Source: UBA8290 sp964230965
GTDB lineage: Bacteria > Bacillota_I > Bacilli_A > Acholeplasmatales > Acholeplasmataceae
Direction: 5' to 3'
NCBI GenBank assembly: GCA_964230965.1
Contig: CAXRJA010000058.1
Location: forward strand, 1-12,868
DNA: 12,868 nucleotides
Position 1 is the first letter of the stretch. Every line of letters starts with the position of its first letter. The position numbers were made by a program, and so were the translations under genes. Under the pieces are notes generated by a model that was not told the DNA's origin, did not search any database, and saw only the letters and a program-made list of their open reading frames with translations. Shown here one piece after another: positions 1 to 8,276 of the stretch.

Positions 1-263
1 GTAAAAAAGATCTTAAAAAACTTTTTCTTGTTACCTTTATAGTCAGATAAAGATCCTATAATCGGAGCGAGTATTGCATCGGTTAATGCAATTCCTGCCG
101 TTACAAAGGCAAATATTTGAGTACGATTTGAGATATTCGCCGCAATTGTTTGATAGTAAATTGGAAATAATACTGTAATAATTGTGAGAATGTATGCTGA
201 ATTTGCGACATCATATAAAATCCAGCTACGTTCTAGTTTGGAAAAGTTGGATAATTTAAACAT
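1..263 (-). CDS. MFS transporter, UMF1/Atg22-like family (N-terminal part, cut by window edge)
   Basis: The first 87 residues of a membrane transporter are visible; the rest lies left of the window. The protein starts MFKLSNFSKLERSWILYDVA; the ER-W-LYD-ANSAY segment leading into helix 1 is typical of the UMF1 branch of the major facilitator superfamily. A second helix follows, then a motif-A-like loop (APIIGSLSDYKGNKKKF: G-x-L-S-D-x-x-G with basic residues) between helices 2 and 3. The ATG at 261-263 is chosen because AGAGG lies seven bases upstream at 271-275 on the minus strand. The gene is divergent from the V-ATPase operon. The family is usually annotated as amino-acid or nutrient efflux, but bacterial members are poorly characterised, so the substrate is unknown. 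Confidence 0.82.
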   Translation of the reverse strand, partial: MFKLSNFSKLERSWILYDVANSAYILTIITVLFPIYYQTIAANISNRTQIFAFVTAGIALTDAILAPIIGSLSDYKGNKKKFFKIFF

Positions 264-286
264 ATAGATACCTCTTGTTTTTTTCT

Positions 287-315
287 ATTGTATAACAATT
301 TTTATAAATTGAAAC
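287..315 (-). promoter_or_regulatory. Weak candidate promoter for the UMF1-type transporter
   Basis: On the minus strand a good -10 (TACAAT, 292 to 287, within TTGTTATACAAT) lies upstream of the transporter start. The expected -35 position about 17 bases further up reads GTTTCA or TTTCAA, a poor match, and overlaps an operator-like palindrome. Weak -35 boxes under an operator are common at regulated promoters, but this is a motif reading only. Confidence 0.35.
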
Positions 316-322
316 GTTTTCA
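309..322 (+). promoter_or_regulatory. cre-like (LacI/CcpA family) operator, imperfect
   Basis: TTGAAACGTTTTCA has a central CG and near-palindromic arms as in catabolite-responsive elements (consensus TGNAANCGNWNNCW) and misses the consensus at one position on either strand. It overlaps the poor -35 region of the transporter promoter, where bound CcpA would repress. It is far upstream of the V-ATPase promoter (centre near -85). Another LacI-family regulator could equally use it. Confidence 0.4.
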
Positions 323-365
323 TTAAATAATTTACATGTTTTTTATAAACAATACGATGAATCAT

Positions 366-393
366 TTTACAAATAAAAAAAAAGTGCTATAAT
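366..393 (+). promoter_or_regulatory. Promoter of the V-ATPase operon
   Basis: TTTACA (366-371) is followed after 16 bases by a perfect TATAAT (388-393) with an extended -10 TGc directly before it. The start of transcription would be near 400, giving a leader of about 25 bases before the first gene. No other comparable promoter stands out in the short gaps between the nine genes, so this probably drives the whole operon. Confidence 0.75.
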
Positions 394-424
394 AAATCCG
401 GTAAAAACGTGAGAAGGTGACAAT

Positions 425-754
425 TTGCAAGATTCTATAACCAAAGAGGTTATTGCACTCGATAAAAAACTTAGAGAAAAAATTGAACTCTTAGAATTAG
501 AAAAGCAACATTTAGATCAAACGATCGAAAAAGAAACAAAAAAACTTATTGAAAATTTTCAAATAGAACTTAAAAAACTTATAGAAGAAACAAACAAAAA
601 AAATCTAGTTTTTTTCAAAGAAAAAGAGCAAATCGTTAAACAAGACTTCGAATCTCGATTAGCTTCCATTAGAAAACAATTCGATGCAAATAAAGATGCT
701 TGGATAGAAAGCATTTTTAATGCTTGTATTTCATTAGAGGAAGACACCAATTGA
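425..754 (+). CDS. ntpF: V-type ATPase peripheral-stalk subunit G/H (NtpF-like)
   Basis: A 109-residue, highly charged protein that is almost entirely predicted coiled coil: from about residue 8 to 90 it is an uninterrupted run rich in Lys, Glu, Leu and Ile, with no membrane segment. This is what the G/H subunit of bacterial V/A-ATPases looks like. It pairs with subunit E to form the peripheral stalks that hold the A3B3 head against subunit I. Sequence identity in this family is low, so the call leans on length, coiled coil and position as first gene of a V-ATPase operon. The start is TTG at 425 with AGAAGGTG ending about five bases upstream; there is no ATG alternative. Its TGA stop overlaps the TTG start of the next gene. 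Confidence 0.8.
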   Translation: MQDSITKEVIALDKKLREKIELLELEKQHLDQTIEKETKKLIENFQIELKKLIEETNKKNLVFFKEKEQIVKQDFESRLASIRKQFDANKDAWIESIFNACISLEEDTN

Positions 755-1791
755 GCACTGCAAATAATGCCATCATTGCCAAATCCAAGGCAATGTATGG
801 TCTTTTTTTAAAAGGTGATGACTACGAGAAAATGATTAAAATGTCTGCAGTATCGGATATTGTAGGATATTTAAAAAAACATCCTTTTTATGAAGCAATT
901 CTTAAAGACATCAATGAAAAAGCTGTACACAGAGGTCAGCTTGAACTCTTAATAAGAAAAAACAATTTTGATCGTATTTTAAAATTGATCCATAGTGTGT
1001 ACTCTAAAGATAAATCTTATTATCAACTTTCAGTTGTAAAACAGGAAAGTGACCTTATTTTAAGTGTGTTAAGAACGATCATTAATAATGATGATCTTGA
1101 GTCAATTAAAGGTAAAGTCCCCTACTTCTTTGATGTACACACAGATATTGACTTAACCAAATTGATGGCATCTGAGACCTTTGATGAACTGATTGAATCT
1201 CTCAAAGATTCAGACTATTACAATATAATTAAACCGTTTTATGTAAAAGACATCCATCTCATTCGCTATCTTGATATTGAATACAAATTAGAGATGTACT
1301 ATTATGATCAGGCATTCAAACGCATCGATGAAAATTACAAAGGTTCTTTAGAGAGGGACCTAAAAGATCTATTTTACACAAGAATTGAGCTTCAAAATTT
1401 AACAAAGATCTATCGTCTAAAAAAATTTTATCAGTCTGATCCACTCACAATCAAAAATTTATTAGTGTTAAAACATTCTCGAATTAAAGAAAAAAAACTT
1501 GAAGAAATCATTCAATTAAAAGATCCAAATGACATCTTAAACTATTTGACACACTCAGATTTTAAATATTACAAAAATGATCAAGATTTTATTTACATTG
1601 AGTATTATGCAGGTAAAATCCGGTATGATCTTGCGAGAAAATTTATGTATTTTGCAACAGATGTACCTAAAGTCTTTACAGCATTTCTTACGTTAATTGA
1701 GATACAAAATGATAATCTCACGAATATCATTGAAGGCATTCGATACCAAGTGAGTGATGTAGAGATGCAACAAATGCTCATTTATACTTAG
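751..1791 (+). CDS. ntpC: V-type ATPase subunit C (central-stalk socket, AC39/d-like)
   Basis: A 346-residue soluble, mostly helical protein matching the AC39/d family in length, in its N-terminal pattern (an ...AIIAKSKAMYGLFL... opening helix followed by many amphipathic helices) and in context. It forms the funnel that joins the D-F rotor shaft to the membrane c-ring. The start is taken as TTG at 751, overlapping the previous stop as TTGA, because AGAGGAAGA at 736-744 is correctly spaced. A longer in-frame start at 724 would lie within the upstream coding sequence without a good ribosome site. Overlap at one end and an eight-base gap at the other imply coupled translation. Two consecutive TTG starts fit subunits needed in low copy. 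Confidence 0.88.
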   Translation: MSTANNAIIAKSKAMYGLFLKGDDYEKMIKMSAVSDIVGYLKKHPFYEAILKDINEKAVHRGQLELLIRKNNFDRILKLIHSVYSKDKSYYQLSVVKQESDLILSVLRTIINNDDLESIKGKVPYFFDVHTDIDLTKLMASETFDELIESLKDSDYYNIIKPFYVKDIHLIRYLDIEYKLEMYYYDQAFKRIDENYKGSLERDLKDLFYTRIELQNLTKIYRLKKFYQSDPLTIKNLLVLKHSRIKEKKLEEIIQLKDPNDILNYLTHSDFKYYKNDQDFIYIEYYAGKIRYDLARKFMYFATDVPKVFTAFLTLIEIQNDNLTNIIEGIRYQVSDVEMQQMLIYT

Positions 1792-1799
1792 GAGAGTTT

Positions 1800-3725
1800 A
1801 TGGGAATATCTGCCATAAAATTAATCGATATCACAGCAAATCAAGATAAGCTTGATGACATACTGACAAAATTGATTGAAACAGAACATATACATCCAGT
1901 TCTCGCAAGTGAAATTATTGAAAAAGTTCACGGTTCTACTTCATTTGTATCCGAAAATCCATGTCAAGCACTCTTACAAGATGTGAAAGATATTGAAACA
2001 AAATTTAATATTCATCTTACGAATGTTGAACAACGTAATTATGATATTGACTTTGATGAAATGTATGATTACATGCAAAATTTAAAACATCAATTGAACG
2101 AAGAAATTCAACGAATAAAAGCGTTAGAAAAAGATATTTCTGAATATCAAGATGCACGCATTCAAGTCAATCACTTGAAAGCACTTGATCTTCCATTAGA
2201 TGACTTATTCGCAGCCGAATACGTAACATTCAGATTCGGTCGATTACCTAATGATAGTGTACCTAAGTTACGTTTCTTTCAGTCAAAAGCATTTGTATTT
2301 CAGTCATTTGAAACTGATCATAATTATGCTTGGTGTATGTACTATACTACAGATGAGTTTAAGCGTGAAGTTGACAATATCTTTTCATCATTATTCTTTG
2401 AACGTATTTTCATTCCAGATTTTGTCCATGGAAGACCTCTAGAAGCAATAGAAAATTTAGAGTCAAAAATTAAAGCTGCACAGCTTGAAATACAATCCTA
2501 TCATCAAGAAATGGATGAAATCGCAGGTACATGTACGAATAAGTTATCATGTATTAAAGGTGAATTACTCTACTTGAATCGTTTGTTTGAAGCAAAAAAG
2601 TATGTTGTTGGTTTGGGCGATAAAATTTCGATATCTTTATTTGTTGAAGATCAACATGCTTTAGATGTCAAATCATCATTTGAAACCATCGATGATGTCG
2701 AAGTTGAGATTAATGATGCAGATACAGACAAACGTATCCAACCACCAACCAAACTTAAAAATGGTTGGTTTGCAAAACCGTTTGGATTGTTTGTTGAAAT
2801 GTATGGATTGCCAAGCTATCACGATATAGATCCTACCCCATTTGTAGCCTGGAGTTACGCCATATTATTTGGACTCATGTTTGGTGATCTAGGTCAAGGG
2901 ATTGTCTTAGCTTTATTGGGTTATTTACTTTACAAGAAAAAAGGTAGTATGCTTGGTGCTATTGGTGTCAGGATCGGTATCACATCTGCCATCTTTGGAT
3001 TTTTATATGGATCACTTTTTGGTAACGAAGAAATATTGATTCCAGTATTTCAAAATGTTTTTGGTTTAATAGATAAGCCCATTCATGTCATGGATGCAGA
3101 CTTCACAATGACACTTCTTATTTCAGCAATTGGTATTGGTGTCTTCTTAATTGTCATTGCGATGTTTCTGAGTATTTATATTAAATTAAAGAAAAAGCAC
3201 TATGTTGAGATGTTCATGTCACATAACGGTGTTGCAGGACTGATATTATATACATATGCTCTTACAGCACTAGCACTATCCATGGGCTTTCAAATCAATA
3301 TTTTAACTCCTGTGTTTACCTTACCATTCATCGGTATCCCACTTCTTCTCATTTTCTTGAAAGAACCTGTAGAGAGAAAATCACATGGTGAAAAAATGTT
3401 TCCTAATGGTTTTGGTGGTTTCTTTGTAGAAGGATTCTTTGAATTATTTGAAATCTTACTATCTTATGTTACCAATACCATGTCATTTCTAAGAGTTGGT
3501 GGCTTCATCTTATCACATGCAGGGATGATGCTTGTCGTCATGTCTCTGATGGAAATGGTGGGCAATACTGGAAGTATCTTCGTACTCATTTTCGGAAACA
3601 TCTTTGTCATGGCGCTTGAAGGGATGATTGTAGGAATTCAAGTATTACGATTGCAGTTTTATGAATTATTTTCTAGATATTATCAAGGGGATGGCATTGC
3701 TTTCACCCCCTTACAAATAAAATAA
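1800..3725 (+). CDS. ntpI: V-type ATPase subunit I (membrane stator, a-subunit homologue)
   Basis: A 641-residue protein, normal for the family. Residues 1 to about 340 form the soluble arm with coiled coils that contacts the peripheral stalks. From about residue 346 a run of hydrophobic helices forms the membrane half, beginning with the conserved FVAWSYAILFGLMFGDLGQG segment. The essential stator arginine, which acts on the c-ring glutamate during ion transfer, is Arg565 in NTMSFLRVGGFILSHAG; E. hirae NtpI has the equivalent arginine near position 573. The ATG at 1800 follows AGGAGAG. With the c-subunit this protein forms the two half-channels for Na+ or H+; the sequence does not by itself tell which ion is carried. 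Confidence 0.96.
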   Translation: MGISAIKLIDITANQDKLDDILTKLIETEHIHPVLASEIIEKVHGSTSFVSENPCQALLQDVKDIETKFNIHLTNVEQRNYDIDFDEMYDYMQNLKHQLNEEIQRIKALEKDISEYQDARIQVNHLKALDLPLDDLFAAEYVTFRFGRLPNDSVPKLRFFQSKAFVFQSFETDHNYAWCMYYTTDEFKREVDNIFSSLFFERIFIPDFVHGRPLEAIENLESKIKAAQLEIQSYHQEMDEIAGTCTNKLSCIKGELLYLNRLFEAKKYVVGLGDKISISLFVEDQHALDVKSSFETIDDVEVEINDADTDKRIQPPTKLKNGWFAKPFGLFVEMYGLPSYHDIDPTPFVAWSYAILFGLMFGDLGQGIVLALLGYLLYKKKGSMLGAIGVRIGITSAIFGFLYGSLFGNEEILIPVFQNVFGLIDKPIHVMDADFTMTLLISAIGIGVFLIVIAMFLSIYIKLKKKHYVEMFMSHNGVAGLILYTYALTALALSMGFQINILTPVFTLPFIGIPLLLIFLKEPVERKSHGEKMFPNGFGGFFVEGFFELFEILLSYVTNTMSFLRVGGFILSHAGMMLVVMSLMEMVGNTGSIFVLIFGNIFVMALEGMIVGIQVLRLQFYELFSRYYQGDGIAFTPLQIK

Positions 3726-3736
3726 CGGAGGGCTAT

Positions 3737-4189
3737 ATGCTTACATTTATCGATTTTATATTACCATTAGTTTTAATTATTTTAATTATGTTGCCATTAT
3801 TAAATGCATTTAACGGGAAACAACAAAAAGCAACTGTTAAAAGAGCACTATCTAAACATGTTGTTGGATTTTTCACAGTGGTTGCACTCATATTTGTAGT
3901 TCAACTTTTTATAAAACCACAACTTTTAGGGGCTGAAGAGGTTGTACCAGCTGCCGATTTACTTACAGGTACACTTGCACAAGGTTTAGGATTCATAAGT
4001 GCTGCACTTGCAACAGGTCTTTCAGCTCTTGGTGCAGGGATTGCCGTTGCGGCAGCAGCACCAGCAGCGATTGGCGCATTCTCTGAAAATGAAAAAAACT
4101 TTGGTAAATCACTCATTTTCGTTGCACTTGGTGAAGGTGTTGCGATTTATGGACTTCTTATTTCAATCTTAATCATTAACCAATTATAA
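3737..4189 (+). CDS. ntpK: V-type ATPase subunit K (c-ring proteolipid) with two-helix N-terminal extension
   Basis: A 150-residue membrane protein. Residues about 80-150 are a c-subunit hairpin: a glycine/alanine-rich helix (GLSALGAGIAVAAAAPAAIG) and a second helix with the ion-carrying Glu133 in ALGEGVAIYGLLIS. Residues 1-60 hold two additional hydrophobic helices not resembling a c-hairpin, joined by an acidic linker near residues 65-75. This is unlike E. hirae NtpK, in which both hairpins are c-like, but resembles an architecture I know from clostridial V-ATPase K subunits. Only one carboxylate per chain is evident. Tyr138, five residues after the Glu as in Na+ F-type c-rings, is present, while the Gln of helix 1 and the Ser/Thr after the Glu are replaced by Val104 and Gly134. 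CGGAGGG before the ATG is one of the strongest ribosome sites of the operon, sensible for a multi-copy subunit. Confidence 0.94.
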   Translation: MLTFIDFILPLVLIILIMLPLLNAFNGKQQKATVKRALSKHVVGFFTVVALIFVVQLFIKPQLLGAEEVVPAADLLTGTLAQGLGFISAALATGLSALGAGIAVAAAAPAAIGAFSENEKNFGKSLIFVALGEGVAIYGLLISILIINQL

Positions 4190-4497
4190 TGAAGTTTTAT
4201 ATTTTAAGTGACAATGTTGACAGTCTCGTTGCGATGAGACTTGTTGGTATTGAAGGTGAAGTCATACACGAAAGACATACTTTCTTAGAAAGACTTAAAC
4301 AATTGATTGAAGATCCTAGCTTTGGGATTATTTTAATCACCACGAAACTTGTATCTTTAGCACCTCATGTCATTTCTGAATATAAACTCAATTTACCTAG
4401 AAAAATCATTCTAGAAATTCCAGATCGTCATGTTGAAACTGATATCGGTCAAACAATTGATCGATACGTAAGTGAAGCGATTGGAATTAAAATGTGA
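4189..4497 (+). CDS. ntpG: V-type ATPase subunit F (rotor, NtpG)
   Basis: A 102-residue protein with the compact Rossmann-like fold of subunit F: an opening strand (MKFYILSDNVDSLVAMRLVG), the family's G-I-E-G segment, a central IILITTKL strand, and a late IILEIPDRH strand with the typical E-I-P. It binds subunit D to form the rotating shaft in the A3B3 head. The ATG overlaps the stop of the c-subunit gene by one base (TAATG), so translation is coupled. No clear Shine-Dalgarno precedes it, consistent with reinitiation. Confidence 0.93.
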   Translation: MKFYILSDNVDSLVAMRLVGIEGEVIHERHTFLERLKQLIEDPSFGIILITTKLVSLAPHVISEYKLNLPRKIILEIPDRHVETDIGQTIDRYVSEAIGIKM

Positions 4498-4503
4498 GGA
4501 TAT

Positions 4504-5106
4504 ATGGCCTATTATAACAACGACCAACTGCTCAAATATTTTGAAAAAAATATGCAGCATGTTGCAAACAATCAAATTGAATCATTAAAATTAGAAATTC
4601 AGAAACTTTATCAAAAAGAAATGATGAAAGTCACTGAAGATCTTCATATTAAACAAACACTTGAAAAAAATCGTATACTTAAAACACTGAATGTCGCACA
4701 TCAAGATAAAATCAATCATTTAGGGATTGAATATGATGAGACCCTCATGACTTTAAGACAAAATATGGTGGCAGAAATTTTTGAAACAGTAACCAAACAA
4801 TTACTTGACTATATACAAAGTGATGCTTATATACCTGCAATGAAACACAAGTTTCATCAATATGCAAAAACATATGATTTGAAACAACTTACTGTCCATA
4901 TTAAGGGATCGGATCAACAATTAGGTCATTTTTTTCAATCTGAATATCCAACATTAAAAGTATTTACACATCCAAACATTGTTATCGGTGGATTTTTATT
5001 AACCATTGATGATGCGTCTGTTGAATATGATCATACGTATGATGCATTACTTAAATCTCAAAAAGAGATGTTTTTAGAGACATCAAAACTTTTCGTGAGG
5101 GCATAA
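4504..5106 (+). CDS. ntpE: V-type ATPase subunit E (peripheral stalk)
   Basis: A 200-residue protein with a long charged N-terminal coiled coil (about residues 10-80) and a mixed alpha/beta C-terminal domain with the family's late VIGGFLLTIDDASVEYDHTY pattern (G-G-hydrophobic, then D-x-S-V), which packs on the catalytic head. It pairs with the 109-residue coiled-coil subunit encoded first in the operon. GTGAGGA precedes the ATG, six bases after the previous stop. It sits between F and A here, whereas E usually comes before C in E. hirae-type operons. Confidence 0.92.
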   Translation: MAYYNNDQLLKYFEKNMQHVANNQIESLKLEIQKLYQKEMMKVTEDLHIKQTLEKNRILKTLNVAHQDKINHLGIEYDETLMTLRQNMVAEIFETVTKQLLDYIQSDAYIPAMKHKFHQYAKTYDLKQLTVHIKGSDQQLGHFFQSEYPTLKVFTHPNIVIGGFLLTIDDASVEYDHTYDALLKSQKEMFLETSKLFVRA

Positions 5107-5107
5107 T

Positions 5108-6856
5108 ATGCATACACATACAATATTCGCAATTAATGGTCCAGTCATCACTGTCAATGATGCAACTTCATTTAAAATGCTTGAAATGGTCTATGTTGGA
5201 CATCAAAAATTACTTGGTGAAGTGATTCAAATACAAAAACAAAAAACAATTGTTCAAGTATATGAAGAGACTGTAGGATTAAAGAAAGGCGATCCTGTTT
5301 TCCCTACAGGAGAGGCAATCTCTGTGACTTTAGGACCTGGATTGATTTCTAATATCTATGATGGAATTCAACGTCCATTATTAGATATTGAATCTAATCA
5401 TGGTCACTTTATTCCATCAGGAAGTCAAGCGTTTCCTTTAGACCAAAATAAAACTTGGGACGTCACCATTTTATTAAACAAAGGGGATCATGTTATTCCA
5501 GGCATGATTTATGGAGAGCTTCTTGAAACAACTGGATTTAAACATAAATTAATGATCCCACCAAATGTTTCTGGCACCATCCTTAATATCAAGGAAAGTG
5601 GTACTTACCGTGTATTGGATACCATTTGTGAAGTTCAAACTCATCATGGGATTGAAACACTTAACTTAACACAAAAATGGCCGATAAAAACTCCTCGACC
5701 TGTAATTTCTCGTCAAATTTCACATGAACCTCTCATAAGTGGCCAACGCGTGATTGATACCCTTTTTCCGATTGCAAAAGGTGGTACAGCAGCCATTCCT
5801 GGTGGATTTGGTACGGGTAAAACCATGTTGCAACATCAACTTGCAAAGTGGTGTGATGCGGATTTAATCGTATATGTTGGTTGCGGAGAACGTGGTAACG
5901 AAATGACACAAGTACTTGAAGAATTTAGTGATCTCATCGATCCAAAAACCAATCGTCCACTTTTAGAACGTACGATTCTTATTGCGAATACTTCTAATAT
6001 GCCTGTTGCTGCACGTGAAGCAAGTATTTATACTGGTGTTGCGATTGCTGAATACTACAGAGATATGGGATACCATGTTGCACTTATGGCAGATTCTACT
6101 TCTCGTTGGGCCGAAGCACTTAGAGAAATTAGTGGTCGGCTTGAAGAAATGCCTGCTGAAGAAGGATTCCCTGCGTATTTACCAAGTCGTATCTCACAAT
6201 TTTATGAACGAGCAGGTTATGTTGAAACATTGAATCATTTGCATGGTTCTGTTACCATTGTTGGCGCTGTGTCACCACAAGGAGCAGACTTTTCTGAGCC
6301 AGTAACACAAAATACGAAACGTTTTGTAAGAACTTTTTGGGCACTTGATAAACAACTCGCATATGCAAGACATTATGCCGCCATCAACTGGAATGCGTCA
6401 TATTCTGATTATGGACACGATTTAGATGGTTATTACAGAGAACATGTGGCGGAAGATTTTAATCAATTAAGAAAAAAAATCATTTATATTTTATCTGAAG
6501 AAGCCAAACTTTTAGAAATTGTCAAGCTCATTGGATCTGATGTTTTACCGGATGACCAAAAGCTTATGATAGAAATTGGTCGTGTCATACGTGTTGGTTT
6601 CTTGCAACAAAATGCGTTTCATAAAGATGACACTTATGTGCCACTGATCAAACAGTATCATATGATGCGAGTCATCGTGTATTTATATGAACAAGGACTC
6701 ACGTATGTTTCAGAGAAAAAATCAATTCAAGTTTTAAAAGAGTCGTCTCTCTTTGAACGTATTATACAAATGAAATACGATACAACCAATGAGAACATGG
6801 ATCCTTTTGATGATTACATACGTATCATTAGAGATACCATGAGAAATATCGACTAA
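5108..6856 (+). CDS. ntpA: V-type ATPase catalytic subunit A
   Basis: A 582-residue catalytic subunit of the cytoplasmic head, which hydrolyses or makes ATP. Visible landmarks: an N-terminal beta-barrel; the extra non-homologous region typical of A-type subunits at about residues 110-190; the P-loop GGFGTGKT at residues 232-239 with Lys238; the catalytic glutamate Glu261 and Arg262 in GCGERGNEM; NTSNMPVAAREASIYTG; and the Walker B region VALMADSTSRWAEALRE. Lys238 and Glu261 fall at the numbers known for E. hirae NtpA, so the register is intact. No key residue is missing. The ATG is one base after the preceding stop, with GAGGG upstream. Annotations that call such proteins ATP synthase alpha or beta would be wrong: the non-homologous insert marks the V/A type. 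Confidence 0.98.
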   Translation: MHTHTIFAINGPVITVNDATSFKMLEMVYVGHQKLLGEVIQIQKQKTIVQVYEETVGLKKGDPVFPTGEAISVTLGPGLISNIYDGIQRPLLDIESNHGHFIPSGSQAFPLDQNKTWDVTILLNKGDHVIPGMIYGELLETTGFKHKLMIPPNVSGTILNIKESGTYRVLDTICEVQTHHGIETLNLTQKWPIKTPRPVISRQISHEPLISGQRVIDTLFPIAKGGTAAIPGGFGTGKTMLQHQLAKWCDADLIVYVGCGERGNEMTQVLEEFSDLIDPKTNRPLLERTILIANTSNMPVAAREASIYTGVAIAEYYRDMGYHVALMADSTSRWAEALREISGRLEEMPAEEGFPAYLPSRISQFYERAGYVETLNHLHGSVTIVGAVSPQGADFSEPVTQNTKRFVRTFWALDKQLAYARHYAAINWNASYSDYGHDLDGYYREHVAEDFNQLRKKIIYILSEEAKLLEIVKLIGSDVLPDDQKLMIEIGRVIRVGFLQQNAFHKDDTYVPLIKQYHMMRVIVYLYEQGLTYVSEKKSIQVLKESSLFERIIQMKYDTTNENMDPFDDYIRIIRDTMRNID

Positions 6857-6866
6857 GGAGGATATG

Positions 6867-8276
6867 ATGATCAAACAATATGTTGGTTTAGATGAAATTC
6901 ATGGCCCTTTAGTCTTTTTAGATGATGTTAAAGATGTTGGCTTTGAAGAAATGGTTGAAATTCAAGTGGAAGGAAAACCTTCTCGCTATGGACGCGTCGT
7001 GCATATCGATGGTGATAGAATTGCAATACAAGTCTTTGAAGGTACAAACGATTTATCTCTGCATAATACACGTACAAAATTACTTGGTAAAGCCGTTGAA
7101 ATTGGTCTTTCTAAAGAATTATTAGGACGTGTATTTAATGGATCTGGTAAACCGATTGATGGTCTAGGAGATGTATTTATTGATGAGTATAAAAACATCA
7201 ATGGTATGCCATTAAATCCAGTATCAAGAAAGTATCCTAGAAACTTTATCCAAACCGGTATCTCATCCATTGATGCGCTCACAACTTTAATACGTGGTCA
7301 AAAATTACCGATTTTCTCTGGTGCTGGATTACCACATAATGAACTCGCTGTCCAAATTGTCAAACATGCCAAGATTGCAGAAGAAAAAGGCGAGCAATTT
7401 GGTGTTGTTTTTGCTGCAATGGGTGTCAAACATGATGTTGCAAACTATTTTAAAAAACAATTTTTAGAAGCAGGTGTCATGCATCGTGTTGCAATGTATG
7501 TCAATGTTTCTAATGAACCAATCATAGAACGTATTTTAACGCCTCGATTTGCTTTATCTGCTGCTGAATATCTTGCATTCAAACATAATATGCATATTCT
7601 TGTAATTATGACCGATATGACATCTTATTGTGAAGCATTAAGAGAATTCTCGTCTTCTAAGGGAGAAATTCCGGGAAGAAAAGGATATCCTGGATATCTA
7701 TATTCTGATTTGGCATCTTTATATGAACGTGCTGGTCTCATTAAAAACATCGAAGGATCTGTGACGCAAATCCCAATTTTAACCATGCCAAATGATGATA
7801 TCACCCATCCAATACCTGATTTGACGGGTTATATTACTGAGGGTCAAATTGTGCTTTCAAGAGATTTATCCCAAACTGGTGTTTATCCTCCTGTTGGTAT
7901 ACTTCCATCACTTTCACGACTAATGAAAGATGGTATTGGTAAAGGTTATACACGAGATGATCATGATGCTTTAACAAATCAATTATTTGCATCTTATGCC
8001 AAAGTTCAAGATGCAAAAGATCTTGCCTCTGTCATCGGTGAAGATGAGTTATCACCCGATGACCAAGCGCACATTGTCTTTGGACAAATGTTTGAGAAGC
8101 ACTTTTTATCACAAGGATTTGAAACGAATCGAACCATTGATGAAACACTTGATTTAGGATGGGATTTGTTATCATTGCTTCCAAAAGATAGTTTAGAACG
8201 CTTAGATAAAGATACACTGAATACATTTTATCAACCTAAAAAAGCAGCTGAACGCTTTCAGGTTCATACACGATGA
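6867..8276 (+). CDS. ntpB: V-type ATPase regulatory subunit B
   Basis: A 469-residue non-catalytic partner of subunit A. It has the degenerate P-loop of B subunits (IFSGAGLPHNELAVQI, with no Lys at the catalytic site), the DMTSYCEALREFSS segment, a LYERAG motif, and the arginine finger in LPSLSRLMKDG (Arg351 from this start; E. hirae Arg350), followed by a TRDDH motif. Two tandem ATGs (6864 and 6867) are possible; the second is preferred because AGGAGG ends at 6861, only two bases before the first but five before the second. The ATGA overlap with the next gene couples translation to subunit D. Confidence 0.97.
   Translation: MIKQYVGLDEIHGPLVFLDDVKDVGFEEMVEIQVEGKPSRYGRVVHIDGDRIAIQVFEGTNDLSLHNTRTKLLGKAVEIGLSKELLGRVFNGSGKPIDGLGDVFIDEYKNINGMPLNPVSRKYPRNFIQTGISSIDALTTLIRGQKLPIFSGAGLPHNELAVQIVKHAKIAEEKGEQFGVVFAAMGVKHDVANYFKKQFLEAGVMHRVAMYVNVSNEPIIERILTPRFALSAAEYLAFKHNMHILVIMTDMTSYCEALREFSSSKGEIPGRKGYPGYLYSDLASLYERAGLIKNIEGSVTQIPILTMPNDDITHPIPDLTGYITEGQIVLSRDLSQTGVYPPVGILPSLSRLMKDGIGKGYTRDDHDALTNQLFASYAKVQDAKDLASVIGEDELSPDDQAHIVFGQMFEKHFLSQGFETNRTIDETLDLGWDLLSLLPKDSLERLDKDTLNTFYQPKKAAERFQVHTR

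Noticed and set aside
724..750. Longer N-terminus for V-ATPase subunit C starting at TTG 724
   Set aside because: It would sit inside the upstream gene with no ribosome site; TTG 751 has AGAGGAAGA at the right distance and the usual start/stop overlap.
2251..2442. Plus-strand open frame inside subunit I
   Set aside because: Fully inside a conserved gene in another frame, without initiation signals.
3901..4116. Minus-strand open frame opposite the c-subunit
   Set aside because: It is the antisense shadow of the alanine/glycine-rich proteolipid, with no ribosome site and low-complexity content.
6986..7282. Minus-strand 98-codon frame opposite subunit B
   Set aside because: Antisense to a strongly conserved gene and not resembling any protein; treated as a chance open frame.
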